This document shows, in pieces, positions 34,043 to 43,553 of a stretch of 64,000 nucleotides of DNA. How positions within the stretch are numbered: position 1 is the stretch's first letter; each line of letters opens with the position of its first letter. The stretch is from contig OZ035963.1 of the NCBI GenBank assembly GCA_964034945.1, positions 60,423,182 to 60,487,181 on the forward strand, read 5' to 3'. The translations under genes and the position numbers were made by a program. The notes beneath the pieces were generated by a model, which did no database searches, had not been told where the DNA came from, and saw only the letters and a program-made list of their open reading frames with translations. Origin of the DNA: Chrysopilus asiliformis. Its lineage: Eukaryota > Arthropoda > Insecta > Diptera > Rhagionidae.

Positions 34043-34399
34043 GAACCTGAATCGTACGTCGATGCGTACGTCATGCGTCCGTCACGTTGACAGTTCGAGT
34101 AAAATCCACGGGCTGCTATGAGCACTCCCCTAATAATACGTTTTCCGATGCGGCAACCGCATAGAGTAGGTCGACTTTTTACTTTTATATGCGGCAACGC
34201 ACGGAAATGTCATTTCGCAAAAAAGTTTGTTTACGATTTAAGCAATTTAAGTATGGAACAAATTGAAAGTAATTGTTTCGACGATAAACTAATAGAAGAA
34301 GTGCAAAACAATGAATTAACTCCAGATTCGTTGCCGTACCCAACTGTCACCGCATCGAACTGTCAACCGGACGGACGCATCGACGTACGATTCAGGTTC
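34043..34399. mobile_element. MITE with perfect 25-bp inverted ends
   Basis: The left end starts GAACCTGAATCGTACGTCGA and the right end is its exact reverse complement over 25 bp. Both are flanked by TA (34041-34042 and 34400-34401). Inside each end is a second pair, gttgacagttcga / tcgaactgtcaac. It contains a 'ccgcatagagtaggtcgac...' segment like the 'cgaagagtaggtctag' inside 31707-32154, so the two may be related. The 94-residue frame inside is probably not a gene. Superfamily uncertain, since TAG or TA flanks overlap the palindromic junction. Confidence 0.72.
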
Positions 34400-34401
34400 T
34401 A

Positions 34402-35635
34402 GCTTAATACCTTCTCTATGCGGCGGGAAGGAGCTTGAAGTTTTGGGTGAAGCTGTCAAAATCTGTCTGCTAAATAAAAAAGATCTTCAAATTTCCTAGA
34501 AAAAATTCCTAACTTTTCGAGCGTCAAAAGAAGATTCAAAAAATGTTTAAATTTAAGGAGTCTCAAAAAAAATGATGGTTTCGCGGAGGGTGAGGGGGGG
34601 GTGGAGGAGGGGGGGGAGGTGGGCAAAATTTGTAGTCACACCACTCTCTGCCATCTCGCGCTTGGTATTCAATAGCAAAATCCGCATCGAAACCCAACAT
34701 AATTAATAATAATTAATATTACTCGCTTCTCGCGAACCCTTTCAGCAGGAGAGGGGATTTGGCGGACAGGGGAGGGACTAACTTTAGTGGGTGAAAATTT
34801 CCGTTGTTAAGCCCCCTACCCTATAGCAAAAACGAACCGAATTTTCCAGAATAGTTCAAGCGATAACAGGAGAAAAGGTAAGAAGCAAGGGGTACTTTGA
34901 AACATCCCATAGCCTGGAATACTGTCATACAAACAGGCAGAATAACATGTCGGCAGCCCGGCAAAACTTAAGTAACAGATTTCTTCAATCAGCTTAAATT
35001 TTTCACAAGATCTTATCCGAGAATTGATTCCCCTCTGAAAAATGTAAAAGCTTTCATTAAAAAAATGCTTGTTAAACCCAAAAATGCTACAAAAAAAAAT
35101 ATGTTGGGTGAAATGGCATTAAAATAAGTTTTATAATATATGCACATATTTGCAAATTCTTTTTCTTTTCAGTTTTTTTTTCGCAGATAGTTTTTTCCAC
35201 CTCGTTTCATCGTATTTGTGAGATTGCAGTCGATGATAATTAAATTCCGAAAGAAACTGCAACATTTTTGCCAGGAGGCTAATGGAAAACCTACAAATAT
35301 GCTTATATCTTGTGTGTTTCCATTAATTCGACATCAAGGATATCACCAAAAATTTTTGAAGAAAATTTTTACCTTAAATTTTTTTTTCTTACCTGCAGGA
35401 AAACGTGATGAAAAAGTTATAAATCCCTAAAAAAATATAGAAAAGTTTATGCTTGACCGAAAAAATTAAAGAAACATATTTAGAGATTTTATATTTGTTT
35501 TATTATAATTTTATAAAAGAAGATATTAATAATAAGGCCTAATTTTGATTGTATCTTTTCACAATAAAATAAAAATACATACAAGTATTTTACGATTACA
35601 AATTTAGTTAAAATGGTGTTTTCTTTAATAAAATT
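34402..35635. other. AT-rich sequence without a recognised gene
   Basis: A G-rich tract lies at 34583-34622. A 70-residue frame at 35218-35430 has two good acceptor-like sites near it ('ttttttttcgcag' at 35174-35186 and 'ttttcttacctgcag' ending 35398) and AATAAA signals downstream (about 35562-35570), but no protein family is recognised. It could be terminal exons of an unknown gene, or chance. Confidence 0.3.
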
Positions 35636-35639
35636 TTAG

Positions 35640-36184
35640 ATTAAAAAAAGAAAAAAAGGTTTGTAATTGTATTTTTTTGTGATTGGGCTGAAACTTGGCA
35701 CATTGGGGTTTTTGGGGTCGCTGATCATAAAATCCGTGATGCGTTTGAACCAAACGGTAAGAGATATCGAAAAACAGACAACGGATTCATGATCAGATAC
35801 AAAATCTCTGCCTGATGGACGACTTTGATTTTTTTCGAAAAATGTCAAACTTGCAAAGGGCGAAATGTTAAAACGGGACCCTAGCGGGTTGGGGGTGGTG
35901 CCAGTCGATAGCCAGGGTACCATTACCCGGGGTGTATCATCGTAGGGGATTGTGAAAATTTCATCAAAAACGCGATTTTCCCACTCCTTCATGCTTTTTT
36001 TAACAGTTTTCGCTTTTTTTACAAATTTTGAATATTTCGACTCTGATTTGTTCGAAAAATCTTAAGTCGCTGATCACGAATCCGCGGTCCATTTTGAGCT
36101 ATCTCAATTTTTTGAGGCGACACTAGCCGCCCTGGCCAAACCGTGAGAACTATCGAAAAACGGACCGCGGATTCGTGATCAGCG
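35640..36184. repeat. Mosaic copy of satellite core modules (possible source region)
   Basis: The segment 35690-36066 is a diverged single copy of the ~290-bp core that is tandemly repeated from 39.7 kb (for example 'ggttgggggtggtgccagtcg', 'ttcatgctttttttaacag', 'atttcgactctgatttgttcg'). It is followed by a module of the 133-bp satellite ('ccattttgagctatctcaat') enclosed by perfect 23-bp inverted repeats at 36068-36090 and 36162-36184 (cgctgatcacgaatccgcgg plus tcc). So this is a mosaic linking both satellites of the region. A 118-residue - strand frame (35992-35636) runs through it, matching the frame kept open in the array cores. Confidence 0.65.
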
Positions 36185-37766
36185 GCCCCCCACTACCCTT
36201 TACACCAAGTTTCAGCGAAATTTTTTTTTGCGTTTTTTCGAAAAAATTTTTTGTCTCCGATCGGGCTGAAATTTTGTGTGTAGGGGTTTTGGGGGACGAG
36301 GAATCGAAATCCGTTATCCATTTTGAGCTAGCTCAATTTTTGGCGTTTTTTTTCGAAAAATTTTTTTGTCTCCGATCGGGCTGAAATTTGGTGTGTAGGG
36401 GTTTTGGGGGACGAGGAATCGAAATCCGTTGTCCATTTTGAGCTAGCTCAATTTTTTGAGGTGCTCAAATTTTTTTTGCATTTTTTCCAAAAAAAATTTT
36501 GTCTCCGATCGGGCTGAAATTTTGGGTGAAGGGGTTTTGGGGGACGAGAAATCGAAATCCGTTATCCATTTTGAGCTAGCTCAATTTTTTGAGGTGCTCA
36601 AAATTTTTTTTGCATTTTTTCCAAAAAATTTTTTGTCTCCGATCGAGCTGAAATTTTGTGTGAAGGGGTTTTGGGGGACGAGAAATCGAAATCCGTTATC
36701 CATTTTGAGCTAGCTCAATTTTTGGCGTTTTTTTTCGAAAAATTTTTTTGTCTCCGATCGGGCTGAAATTTGGTGTGTAGGGGTTTTGGGGGACGAGGAA
36801 TCGAAATCCGTTGTCCATTTTGAGCTAGCTCAATTTTTTGAGGTGCTCAAATTTTTTTTGCATTTTTTCCAAAAAAAATTTTGTCTCCGATCGGGCTGAA
36901 ATTTTGTGTGAAGGGGTTTTGGGGGACGAGGAACCGAAATCCGTTATCCATTTTGAGCTAGCTCAATTTTTTGAGGGGCTCAATTTTTTTTTGCATTTTT
37001 TCGAGAAAATTTTTTGTCTCCGATCGGGCTGAAATTTGGTGTGTAGGGGTTTTGGGGGACGAGGAATCGAAATCCGTTGTCCATTTTGAGCTAGCTCAAT
37101 TTTTTGAGGTGCTCAAATTTTTTTTGCATTTTTTCCAAAAAAAATTTTGTCTCCGATCGGGCTGAAATTTTGTGTGAAGGGGTTTTGGGGGACGAGGAAC
37201 CGAAATCCGTTATCCATTTTGAGCTAGCTCAATTTTTTGAGGGGCTCAATTTTTTTTTGCATTTTTTCGAGAAAATTTTTTGTCTCCGATCGGGCTGAAA
37301 TTTTGTGTGTAGGGGTTTTGGGGGACGAGGAATCGAAATCCGTTATCCATTTTGAGCTAGCTCAATTTTTTGAGGTGGTCAAAATTTTTTTTGCATTTTT
37401 TCCAAAAAATTTTTTGTCTCCGATCGGGCTGAAATTTGGTATGTAGGGGTTTTGGGGGACGAGGAATCGAAATCCGTTATCCATTTTGAGCTAGCTCAAT
37501 TTTTGACGTTTTTTTTCGAAAAATTTTTTGGTCTCCGATCGGGCTGAAATTTGGTATGCAGGGGCTTTGGGGGATGAGGAATCCAAATTTGTGGTCCGTT
37601 TTGAGCTAGCTCAATTTTTTGGAGGCGACCCTAGGGGTTTTGGCCGAACCGAAAGAGCTATCGAGTAACGGACAACGGATTCTTTGTCAGCGACCCCCCT
37701 TTACCCCTGACACCAAGTTTCAGCCAAATCCAAGAGATGAAAAAAATCGAAAAAAAGCATGGACTA
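36185..37766 (+). repeat. 133-bp satellite, left arm of large inverted repeat
   Basis: Tandem units of 133 bp (clear at 36838, 36971, 37104 and 37237) mixed with shorter units. Each has 'gtctccgatcgggctgaaat', 'aggggttttgggggacgag', 'tcgaaatccgttatcc' and the perfect palindrome TTGAGCTAGCTCAA. The last unit (about 37570-37766) carries a different module, 'cctaggggttttggccgaac' with 'cggacaacggattctttgtc', related to the start of the large array at 39.68 kb. The 64-85-residue open frames on this segment are repeat artefacts. Confidence 0.9.
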
Positions 37767-38647
37767 TAGTCCATGCTTTTTTTCGATTTTTTTCATGTCA
37801 CCGATTTGGCTGAAACTTGGTGTCAGGGGTAAAGGGGGGTCGCTGACAAAGAATCCGTTGTCCGTTACTCGATAGCTCTTTCGGTTCGGCCAAAACCCCT
37901 AGGGTCGCCTCCAAAAAATTGAGCTAGCTCAAAACGGACCACAAATTTGGATTCCTCATCCCCCAAAGCCCCTGCACACCAAATTTCAGCCCGATCGGAG
38001 ACCAAAAAATTTTTCGAAAAAAAACGTCAAAAATTGAGCTAGCTCAAAATGGATAACGGATTTCGATTCCTCGTCCCCCAAAACCCCTTCACACAAAATT
38101 TCAGCCCGATCGGAGACAAAATTTTTTTTGGAAAAAATGCAAAAAAAATTTGAGCACCTCAAAAAATTGAGCTAGCTCAAAATGGACAACGGATTTCGAT
38201 TCCTCGTCCCCCAAAACCCCTACACACCAAATTTCAGCCCGATCGGAGACAAAAAAATTTTTCGAAAAAAAACGCCAAAAATTGAGCTAGCTCAAAATGG
38301 ATAACGGATTTCGATTTCTCGTCCCCCAAAACCCCTTCACACAAAATTTCAGCTCGATCGGAGACAAAAAATTTTTTGGAAAAAATGCAAAAAAAATTTT
38401 GAGCACCTCAAAAAATTGAGCTAGCTCAAAATGGATAACGGATTTCGATTTCTCATCCCCCAAAACCCCTTCACCCAAAATTTCAGCCCGATCGGAGACA
38501 AATTTTTTTTTGAAAAAAATGCGAAAAAAATTTTGAGCACCTCAAAAAATTGAGCTAGCTCAAAATGGATAACGGATTTCGATTTCTCGTCCCCCAAAAC
38601 CCCTTCACACAAAATTTCAGCCCGATCAGAGACAAAAAATGTTTTTG
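37767..38647 (-). repeat. 133-bp satellite, right arm of large inverted repeat
   Basis: Reverse complement of the left arm, meeting it at the palindrome ATGGACTATAGTCCAT (37759-37774, centre 37766/37767). Near the centre the arms match almost perfectly, apart from a few bases near 37732 and 37797. Further out (beyond about 37500 and 38035) the arms hold the same units in different order and number. The arm ends near 'gacaaaaaatgtttttgacc'. Confidence 0.9.
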
Positions 38648-38691
38648 ACCCCGGCCGCACTGGCCAATCCGAAAGGCCATGTCCTTTTTTA

Positions 38692-38820
38692 AGCCCCACC
38701 CCCCTTCACAGAAACCGATTTCTCACGAAAATTAAGAAAGGGGCGTGGCCTAGCTAAGCCCCGCCCCCTTCACAGAAATCGATTTCCCATGAAAATCGAA
38801 AAACGGGCGTGGCCTAGTTA
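38692..38820. repeat. Tandem duplication, ~65 bp x 2
   Basis: 'aagccccacccccttcacagaaaccgattt...ggggcgtggcctagct' is followed directly by 'aagccccgcccccttcacagaaatcgattt...cgggcgtggcctagtt'. It joins the inverted satellite to the 3' side of the membrane-protein gene. Confidence 0.8.
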
Positions 38821-38889
38821 AGCGCAACCCTAATTTTTGACGTGTTTTCTTTCGAAAAAAAAAAACTTTTTAGATTGAATAAAAACAGA

Positions 38890-38911
38890 TTTTTATTTTT
38901 TTTATTTTTTT
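38890..38911 (-). promoter_or_regulatory. Candidate polyadenylation signal for the - strand gene
   Basis: On the - strand this reads with AATAAAAA words, about 245-265 bases after the TAA stop at 39154. It would give a short 3' UTR ending before the satellite. An AATAAA also overlaps the last codons of the reading frame, near 39160. Confidence 0.35.
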
Positions 38912-39153
38912 CTTATTATTCTAAAAAATACTTTAGATCATATTACAAAATGAATAACGTATTCAATAATCGTGGATTTGTCCTTAAAAACTAACCGATT
39001 TTCAAATTTCAAATAAGTAGGTATAGGTTTTTACAGATAAAATTTTAATAGCGATAAAATTCAAGTCTCCAATTCATTTAGATAATAATAATTTTTTTGA
39101 AAATCAGTGAACGTAAATACGAGTTAATCTAATGAAGATTATTGTGTGTTAAA

Positions 39154-39254
39154 TTAAACTTTATTCGTCATTACGACGTTTGGATTGCGATAGGGACGAT
39201 TTTTCAATTCTCTGCGTAGTACCATAATACCCTTAGTGAAGACAAAATAGATAA
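39154..39254 (-). CDS. Small multi-pass membrane protein, last exon
   Basis: On the - strand an acceptor 'ttttatttgcag' (AG at 39256-39255) precedes a 101-nt exon that continues the frame of exon 39506-39353 (G plus TT makes Val) and ends with TAA at 39156-39154. It encodes IYFVFTKGIMVLRRELKNRP followed by YRNPNVVMTNKV. The first part finishes a membrane segment begun in the previous exon; the rest is a basic, probably cytoplasmic tail (RRELKNRPYR). Splice phase, open frame and composition agree, so this is a real gene end. The intron before it is 98 bp. Confidence 0.8.
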
Positions 39255-39352
39255 CTGCAAATAAAAGAAAATTGAGTTATTTTAGGTAAGTATTATATTT
39301 TTAAAAAAATGTGGAATCCCATATTGGAAGTTTTTTTTTCAAGGATATTTAC

Positions 39353-39506
39353 CTATTTTCACTAAATGAATCAGAACTGAGCCGATTGTGCTACCATCCC
39401 CCTGGCCCCGCAATATGGTGTACATCCCCGAGGAAACTACGTAAATCGACAATCCAATTGTGATGCAAGCAATTACGATCCATGGCAATAGAAGAACCTC
39501 CTTTTC
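39353..39506 (-). CDS. Small multi-pass membrane protein, penultimate exon
   Basis: On the - strand the exon starts after 'tttttatttaaag' (AG 39508-39507) in phase 0 and ends at a donor GT (39352-39351) after one base of a split codon, 154 nt in all. It encodes EKEVLLLPWIVIACITIGLS, IYVVSSGMYTILRGQGDGST and IGSVLIHLVKI. There is one hydrophobic segment (about LLLPWIVIACITIGLSIYVV), a short polar loop with GQGDGST, and the start of a second hydrophobic segment. The layout resembles the last half of four-pass insect membrane proteins of uncharacterised families (DUF4728 or LAPTM-like), but this is only a suggestion. The exon starts in mid-protein, so at least one more exon must lie upstream, beyond 39.5 kb. 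The function is unknown. Confidence 0.8.
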
Positions 39507-40290
39507 CTTTAAATAAAAAATAAAACAATAAATTTATTAATGATGATGAAAAAGATTAAAATTTAAAAAAATTGTGATTGACTATTTTCGGACCAGCGAT
39601 AATGTATAATGTATTTGGGTGGGCGGGGGAGGGGGTGAATGGCAAGTAGAGCGGTAAGAAACTTGTAAGGGTAATGGGGGGCCGCTGATCACGAATCCGT
39701 TGTCCGTTTTTCGATAGCTCTCACGGTTTGGCCAAAACCCCTAGGGTCTCAATGAAAAAATCGCGCTAGCGCGAAATTTTCCGCGGATTCGCGATCAGCG
39801 ACATTTTCCGCGGATTCGCGATCAGCGACATTTTCCGCGGATTTAGCGTGAAATTTTCCGCGGATTCGCGATCAGCGACATTTTCCGCGGATTTAGCGCG
39901 AAATTTTCCGCGGATTCGCGATCAGCGATCAGCGAGGGAAATTTTCCGCGGATTCGCGATCAGCGACATTTTCCGCGGATTTAACGCGAAATTTTCCGCG
40001 GATTCGCGATCAGCGACATTTTCCGCGGATTTAGCGCGAAATTTTACGCGGATTCGCGATCAGCGAAATTTTCCGCGGATTCGCGTGAAATTTTCCGCGG
40101 ATTCGCGATCAGCGACATTTTCCGCGGATTTAGCACGAAATTTTCCGCGGTTTCGCGATCAGCGACATTTTCCGCGGATTTAGCGCGAGATTTTCCGCGG
40201 ATTCACGATCAGCAACATTTTCCGCGGATTCGCGATCAGCGACATTTTCCGCGGATTCGCGCGAAATTTTCCGCGGATTCGCGATCATTC

Positions 40291-40580
40291 GCTGATCACG
40301 AATCCGCGGTCCGTTTTTCGATAGCTCTCGCGGTTTGGCCAGGGCGGCTATTTCGACTCTGATTTGTTCGAAAAATCTTAAACTTGAAAAGGGCGAAATG
40401 TTAAAACGGGCCCCTAGCGGGTTGGGGGTGGTGCCAGTCGATAGCCAGGGTACCATTACCTGGGGTGTATCATCGTAGGGGGTTGTGAAAATTTCATCAA
40501 AAACGCGATTTTCCCACTCCTTCATGCTTTTTTTAACAGTTTTCCCTTTTTTACAAATTTCACATATTTCGATAAAGATC
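40291..40580 (+). repeat. Representative satellite core unit
   Basis: First full core of the array. Order of parts: hairpin-forming junction (tgatcacgaatccgcgg), 'tttttcgatagctctcgcgg', 'tttggccagggcggctattt', 'cgaaatgttaaaacgggccc', a segment existing in two variants (gtgccagtcgatag...attacctgg here, gtaccaatcgatag...attaactgg in most others), 'gtgtatcatcgtagggggtt', 'cttcatgctttttttaacag', 'tttcacatatttcgataaag', then a double 'atcagcgatcagcgaggg' leading into subrepeats. Confidence 0.85.
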
Positions 40581-40785
40581 AGCGATCAGCGAGGGAAATT
40601 TTCCGCGGATTCGCGATCAGCGACATTTTCCGCGGATTCGCGATCAGCGACATTTTCCGCGGATTTAGCGCGAAATTTTCCGCGGATTCGCGATCAGCGA
40701 CATTTTCCGCGGATTTAGCGCGAAATTTTCCGCGGATTCGCGATCAGCGACATTTTCCGCGGATTCCCGCGAAATTTTCCGCGGA

Positions 40786-42730
40786 CTCGCGATCAGCGAG
40801 GGAAATTTTCCGCGGATTCGCGATCAGCGACATTTTCCGCGGATTCGCGATGGCCAGGGCGGCTATTTCGACTCTGATTTGTTCGAAAAATCTTAAACTT
40901 GAAAAGGGCGAAATGTGGATTCGCGATCAGCAACATTTTCCGCGGATTCGCGCGAAATTTCCGTTTTTCGATAGCTCTCGCGGTTTGGCCAGGGCGGCTA
41001 TTTCGACTCTGATTTGTTCGAAAAATCTTAAACTTGAAAAGGGCGAAATGTTAAAACGGGCCCCTAGCGGGTTGGGGGTGGTACCAATCGATAGCCAGGG
41101 TACCATTAACTGGGGTGTATCATCGTAGGGGGTTGTGAAAATTTCATCAAAAACGCGATTTTCCCACTCCTTCATGCTTTTTTTAACAGTTTTCCCTTTT
41201 TTACAAATTTCACATATTTCGATAAAGATCAGCGATCAGCGAGGGAAATTTTCCGCGGATTCGCGATCAGCGACATTTTCCGCGGATTTAGCGCGAAATT
41301 TTCCGCGGATTCGCGATCAGTGATCAGCGAGGGAAATTTTCCGCGGATTCGCGATCAGCGACATTTTCCGCGGATTTAGCGCGAAATTTTCCGCGGATTT
41401 AGCGCGAGATTTTCCGCGGATTCGCGATCATTCGCTGATCACGAATCCGCGGTCCGTTTTTCGATAGCTCTCGCGGTTTGGCCAGGGCGGCTATTTCGAC
41501 TTTGATTTGTTCGAAAAATCTTAAACTTGAAAAGGGCGAAATGTTAAAACGGGCCCCTAGCGGGTTGGGGTGGTGCCAGTCGATAGCCAGGGTACCATTA
41601 CCTGGGGTGTATCATCGTAGGGGGTTGTGAAAATTTCATCAAAAACGCGATTTTCCTACTCCTTCATGCTTTTTTTAACAGTTTTCCCTTTTTTACAAAT
41701 TTCACATATTTCGATAAAGATCAGCGATCAGCGAGGGAAATTTTCCGCGGATTCGCGATCAGCGACATTTTCCGCGGATTTAACGCGAAATTTTCCGCGG
41801 ATTCGCGATCAGCGACATTTTCCGCGGATTCGCGATCAGCGAGGGAAATTTTCCGCGGATTTAGCGCGAAATTTTCCGCGGATTCGCGATCAGCGAAATT
41901 TTCAGCGGATTCGCGTGAAATTTTCCGCGGATTCGCGATCAGCGACATTTTCCGCGGATTTAGCGCGAAATTTTCCGCGGATTCGCGATCAGCGACATTT
42001 TCCGCGGATTTAGCGCGAAATTTTCCGCGGATTCGCGTGAAATTTTCCGCGGATTCGCGATCAGCGACATTTTCCGCGGATTTAGCGCGAAATTTTCCGC
42101 GGATTCGCGATCAGTGATCAGCGAGGGAAATTTTCCGCGGATTCGCGAACAGCGACATTTTCCGCGGATTCGCTCGAAATTTTCCGCGGATTCGCGATCA
42201 GCGATCAGCGAGGGAAATTTTCAGCGACATTTTCCGCGGATTTAGCGCGAGATTTTCCGCGGATTCGCGATCAGCAACATTTTCCGCGGATTCGCGATCA
42301 GCGACATTTTCCGCGGATTCGCGCGAAATTTTCCGCGGATTCGCGATCATTCGCTGATCACGAATCCGCGGTCCGTTTTTCGATAGCTCTCGCGGTTTGG
42401 CCAGGGCGGCTATTTCGACTCTGATTTGTTCGAAAAATCTTAAACTTGAAAAGGGCGAAATGTTAAAACGGGCCCCTAGCGGGTTGGGGGTGGTACCAAT
42501 CGATAGCCAGGGTACCATTAACTGGGGTGTATCATCGTAGGGGGTTGTGAAAATTTCATCAAAAACGCGATTTTCCCACTCCTTCATGCTTTTTTTAACA
42601 GTTTTCCCTTTTTTACAAATTTCACATATTTCGATAAAGATCAGCGATCAGCGAGGGAAATTTTCCGCGGATTCGCGATCAGCGACATTTTCCGCGGATT
42701 TAGCGCGAAATTTTCCGCGGATTCGCGTGA
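40786..42730. repeat. Local duplication, copy 1 (repeat of 43554-45548)
   Basis: This stretch recurs about 2768 bp further on (2818 bp after a 50-bp insertion of two subrepeats near 44060-44110). It includes a distinctive truncated core with 'cgaaatgtggattcgcgatc' at 40910 and 43678. Copies differ by a few bases, for example core variant type at 42493 against 45311. Confidence 0.7.
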
Positions 42731-43553
42731 AATTTTCCGCGGATTCGCGATCAGCGACATTTTCCGCGGATTTAGCGCGAAATTTTCCGCGGATTCGCGA
42801 TCAGCGAAATTTTCCGCGGATTCGCGTGAAATTTTCCGCGGATTCGCGATCAGCGACATTTTCCGCGGATTTAGCGCGAAATTTTCCGCGGATTCGCGAT
42901 CAGCGAGGGAAATTTTCTGCGAATTCGCGATCAGCGACATTTTCCGCGGATTTAGCGCGAGATTTTCCGCGGATTCGCGATCAGCAACATTTTCCGCGGA
43001 TTCGCGCGAAATTTTCCGCGGATTCGCGATCATTCGCTGATCACGAATCCGCGGTCCGTTTTTCGATAGCTCTCGCGGTTTGGCCAGGGCGGCTATTTCG
43101 ACTCTGATTTGTTCGAAAAATCTTAAACTTGAAAAGGGCGAAATGTTAAAACGGGCCCCTAGCGGGTTGGGGGTGGTACCAATCGATAGCCAGGGTACCA
43201 TTAACTGGGGTGTATCATCGTAGGGGGTTGTGAAAATTTCATCAAAAACGCGATTTTCCCACTCCTTCATGCTTTTTTTAACAGTTTTCCCTTTTTTACA
43301 AATTTCACATATTTCGATAAAGATCAGCGATCAGCGAGGGAAATTTTCCGCGGATTCGCGATCAGCGACATTTTCCGCGGATTTAGCGCGAAATTTTCCG
43401 CGGATTCGCGTGAAATTTTCCGCGGATTCGCGATCAGCGACATTTTCCGCGGATTTAGCGCGAAATTTTCCGCGGATTCGCGATCAGCGAAATTTTCCGC
43501 GGATTCGCGATCAGCGACATTTTCCGCGGATTTAGCGCGAAATTTTCCGCGGA

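Noticed and set aside
36175..38699. Open frames repeating 'CIFSKKNFVSDRAEILCEG' type peptides
   Set aside because: They follow the 133-bp satellite period and are present on the opposite strand in the inverted arm, so they are repeat by-products.
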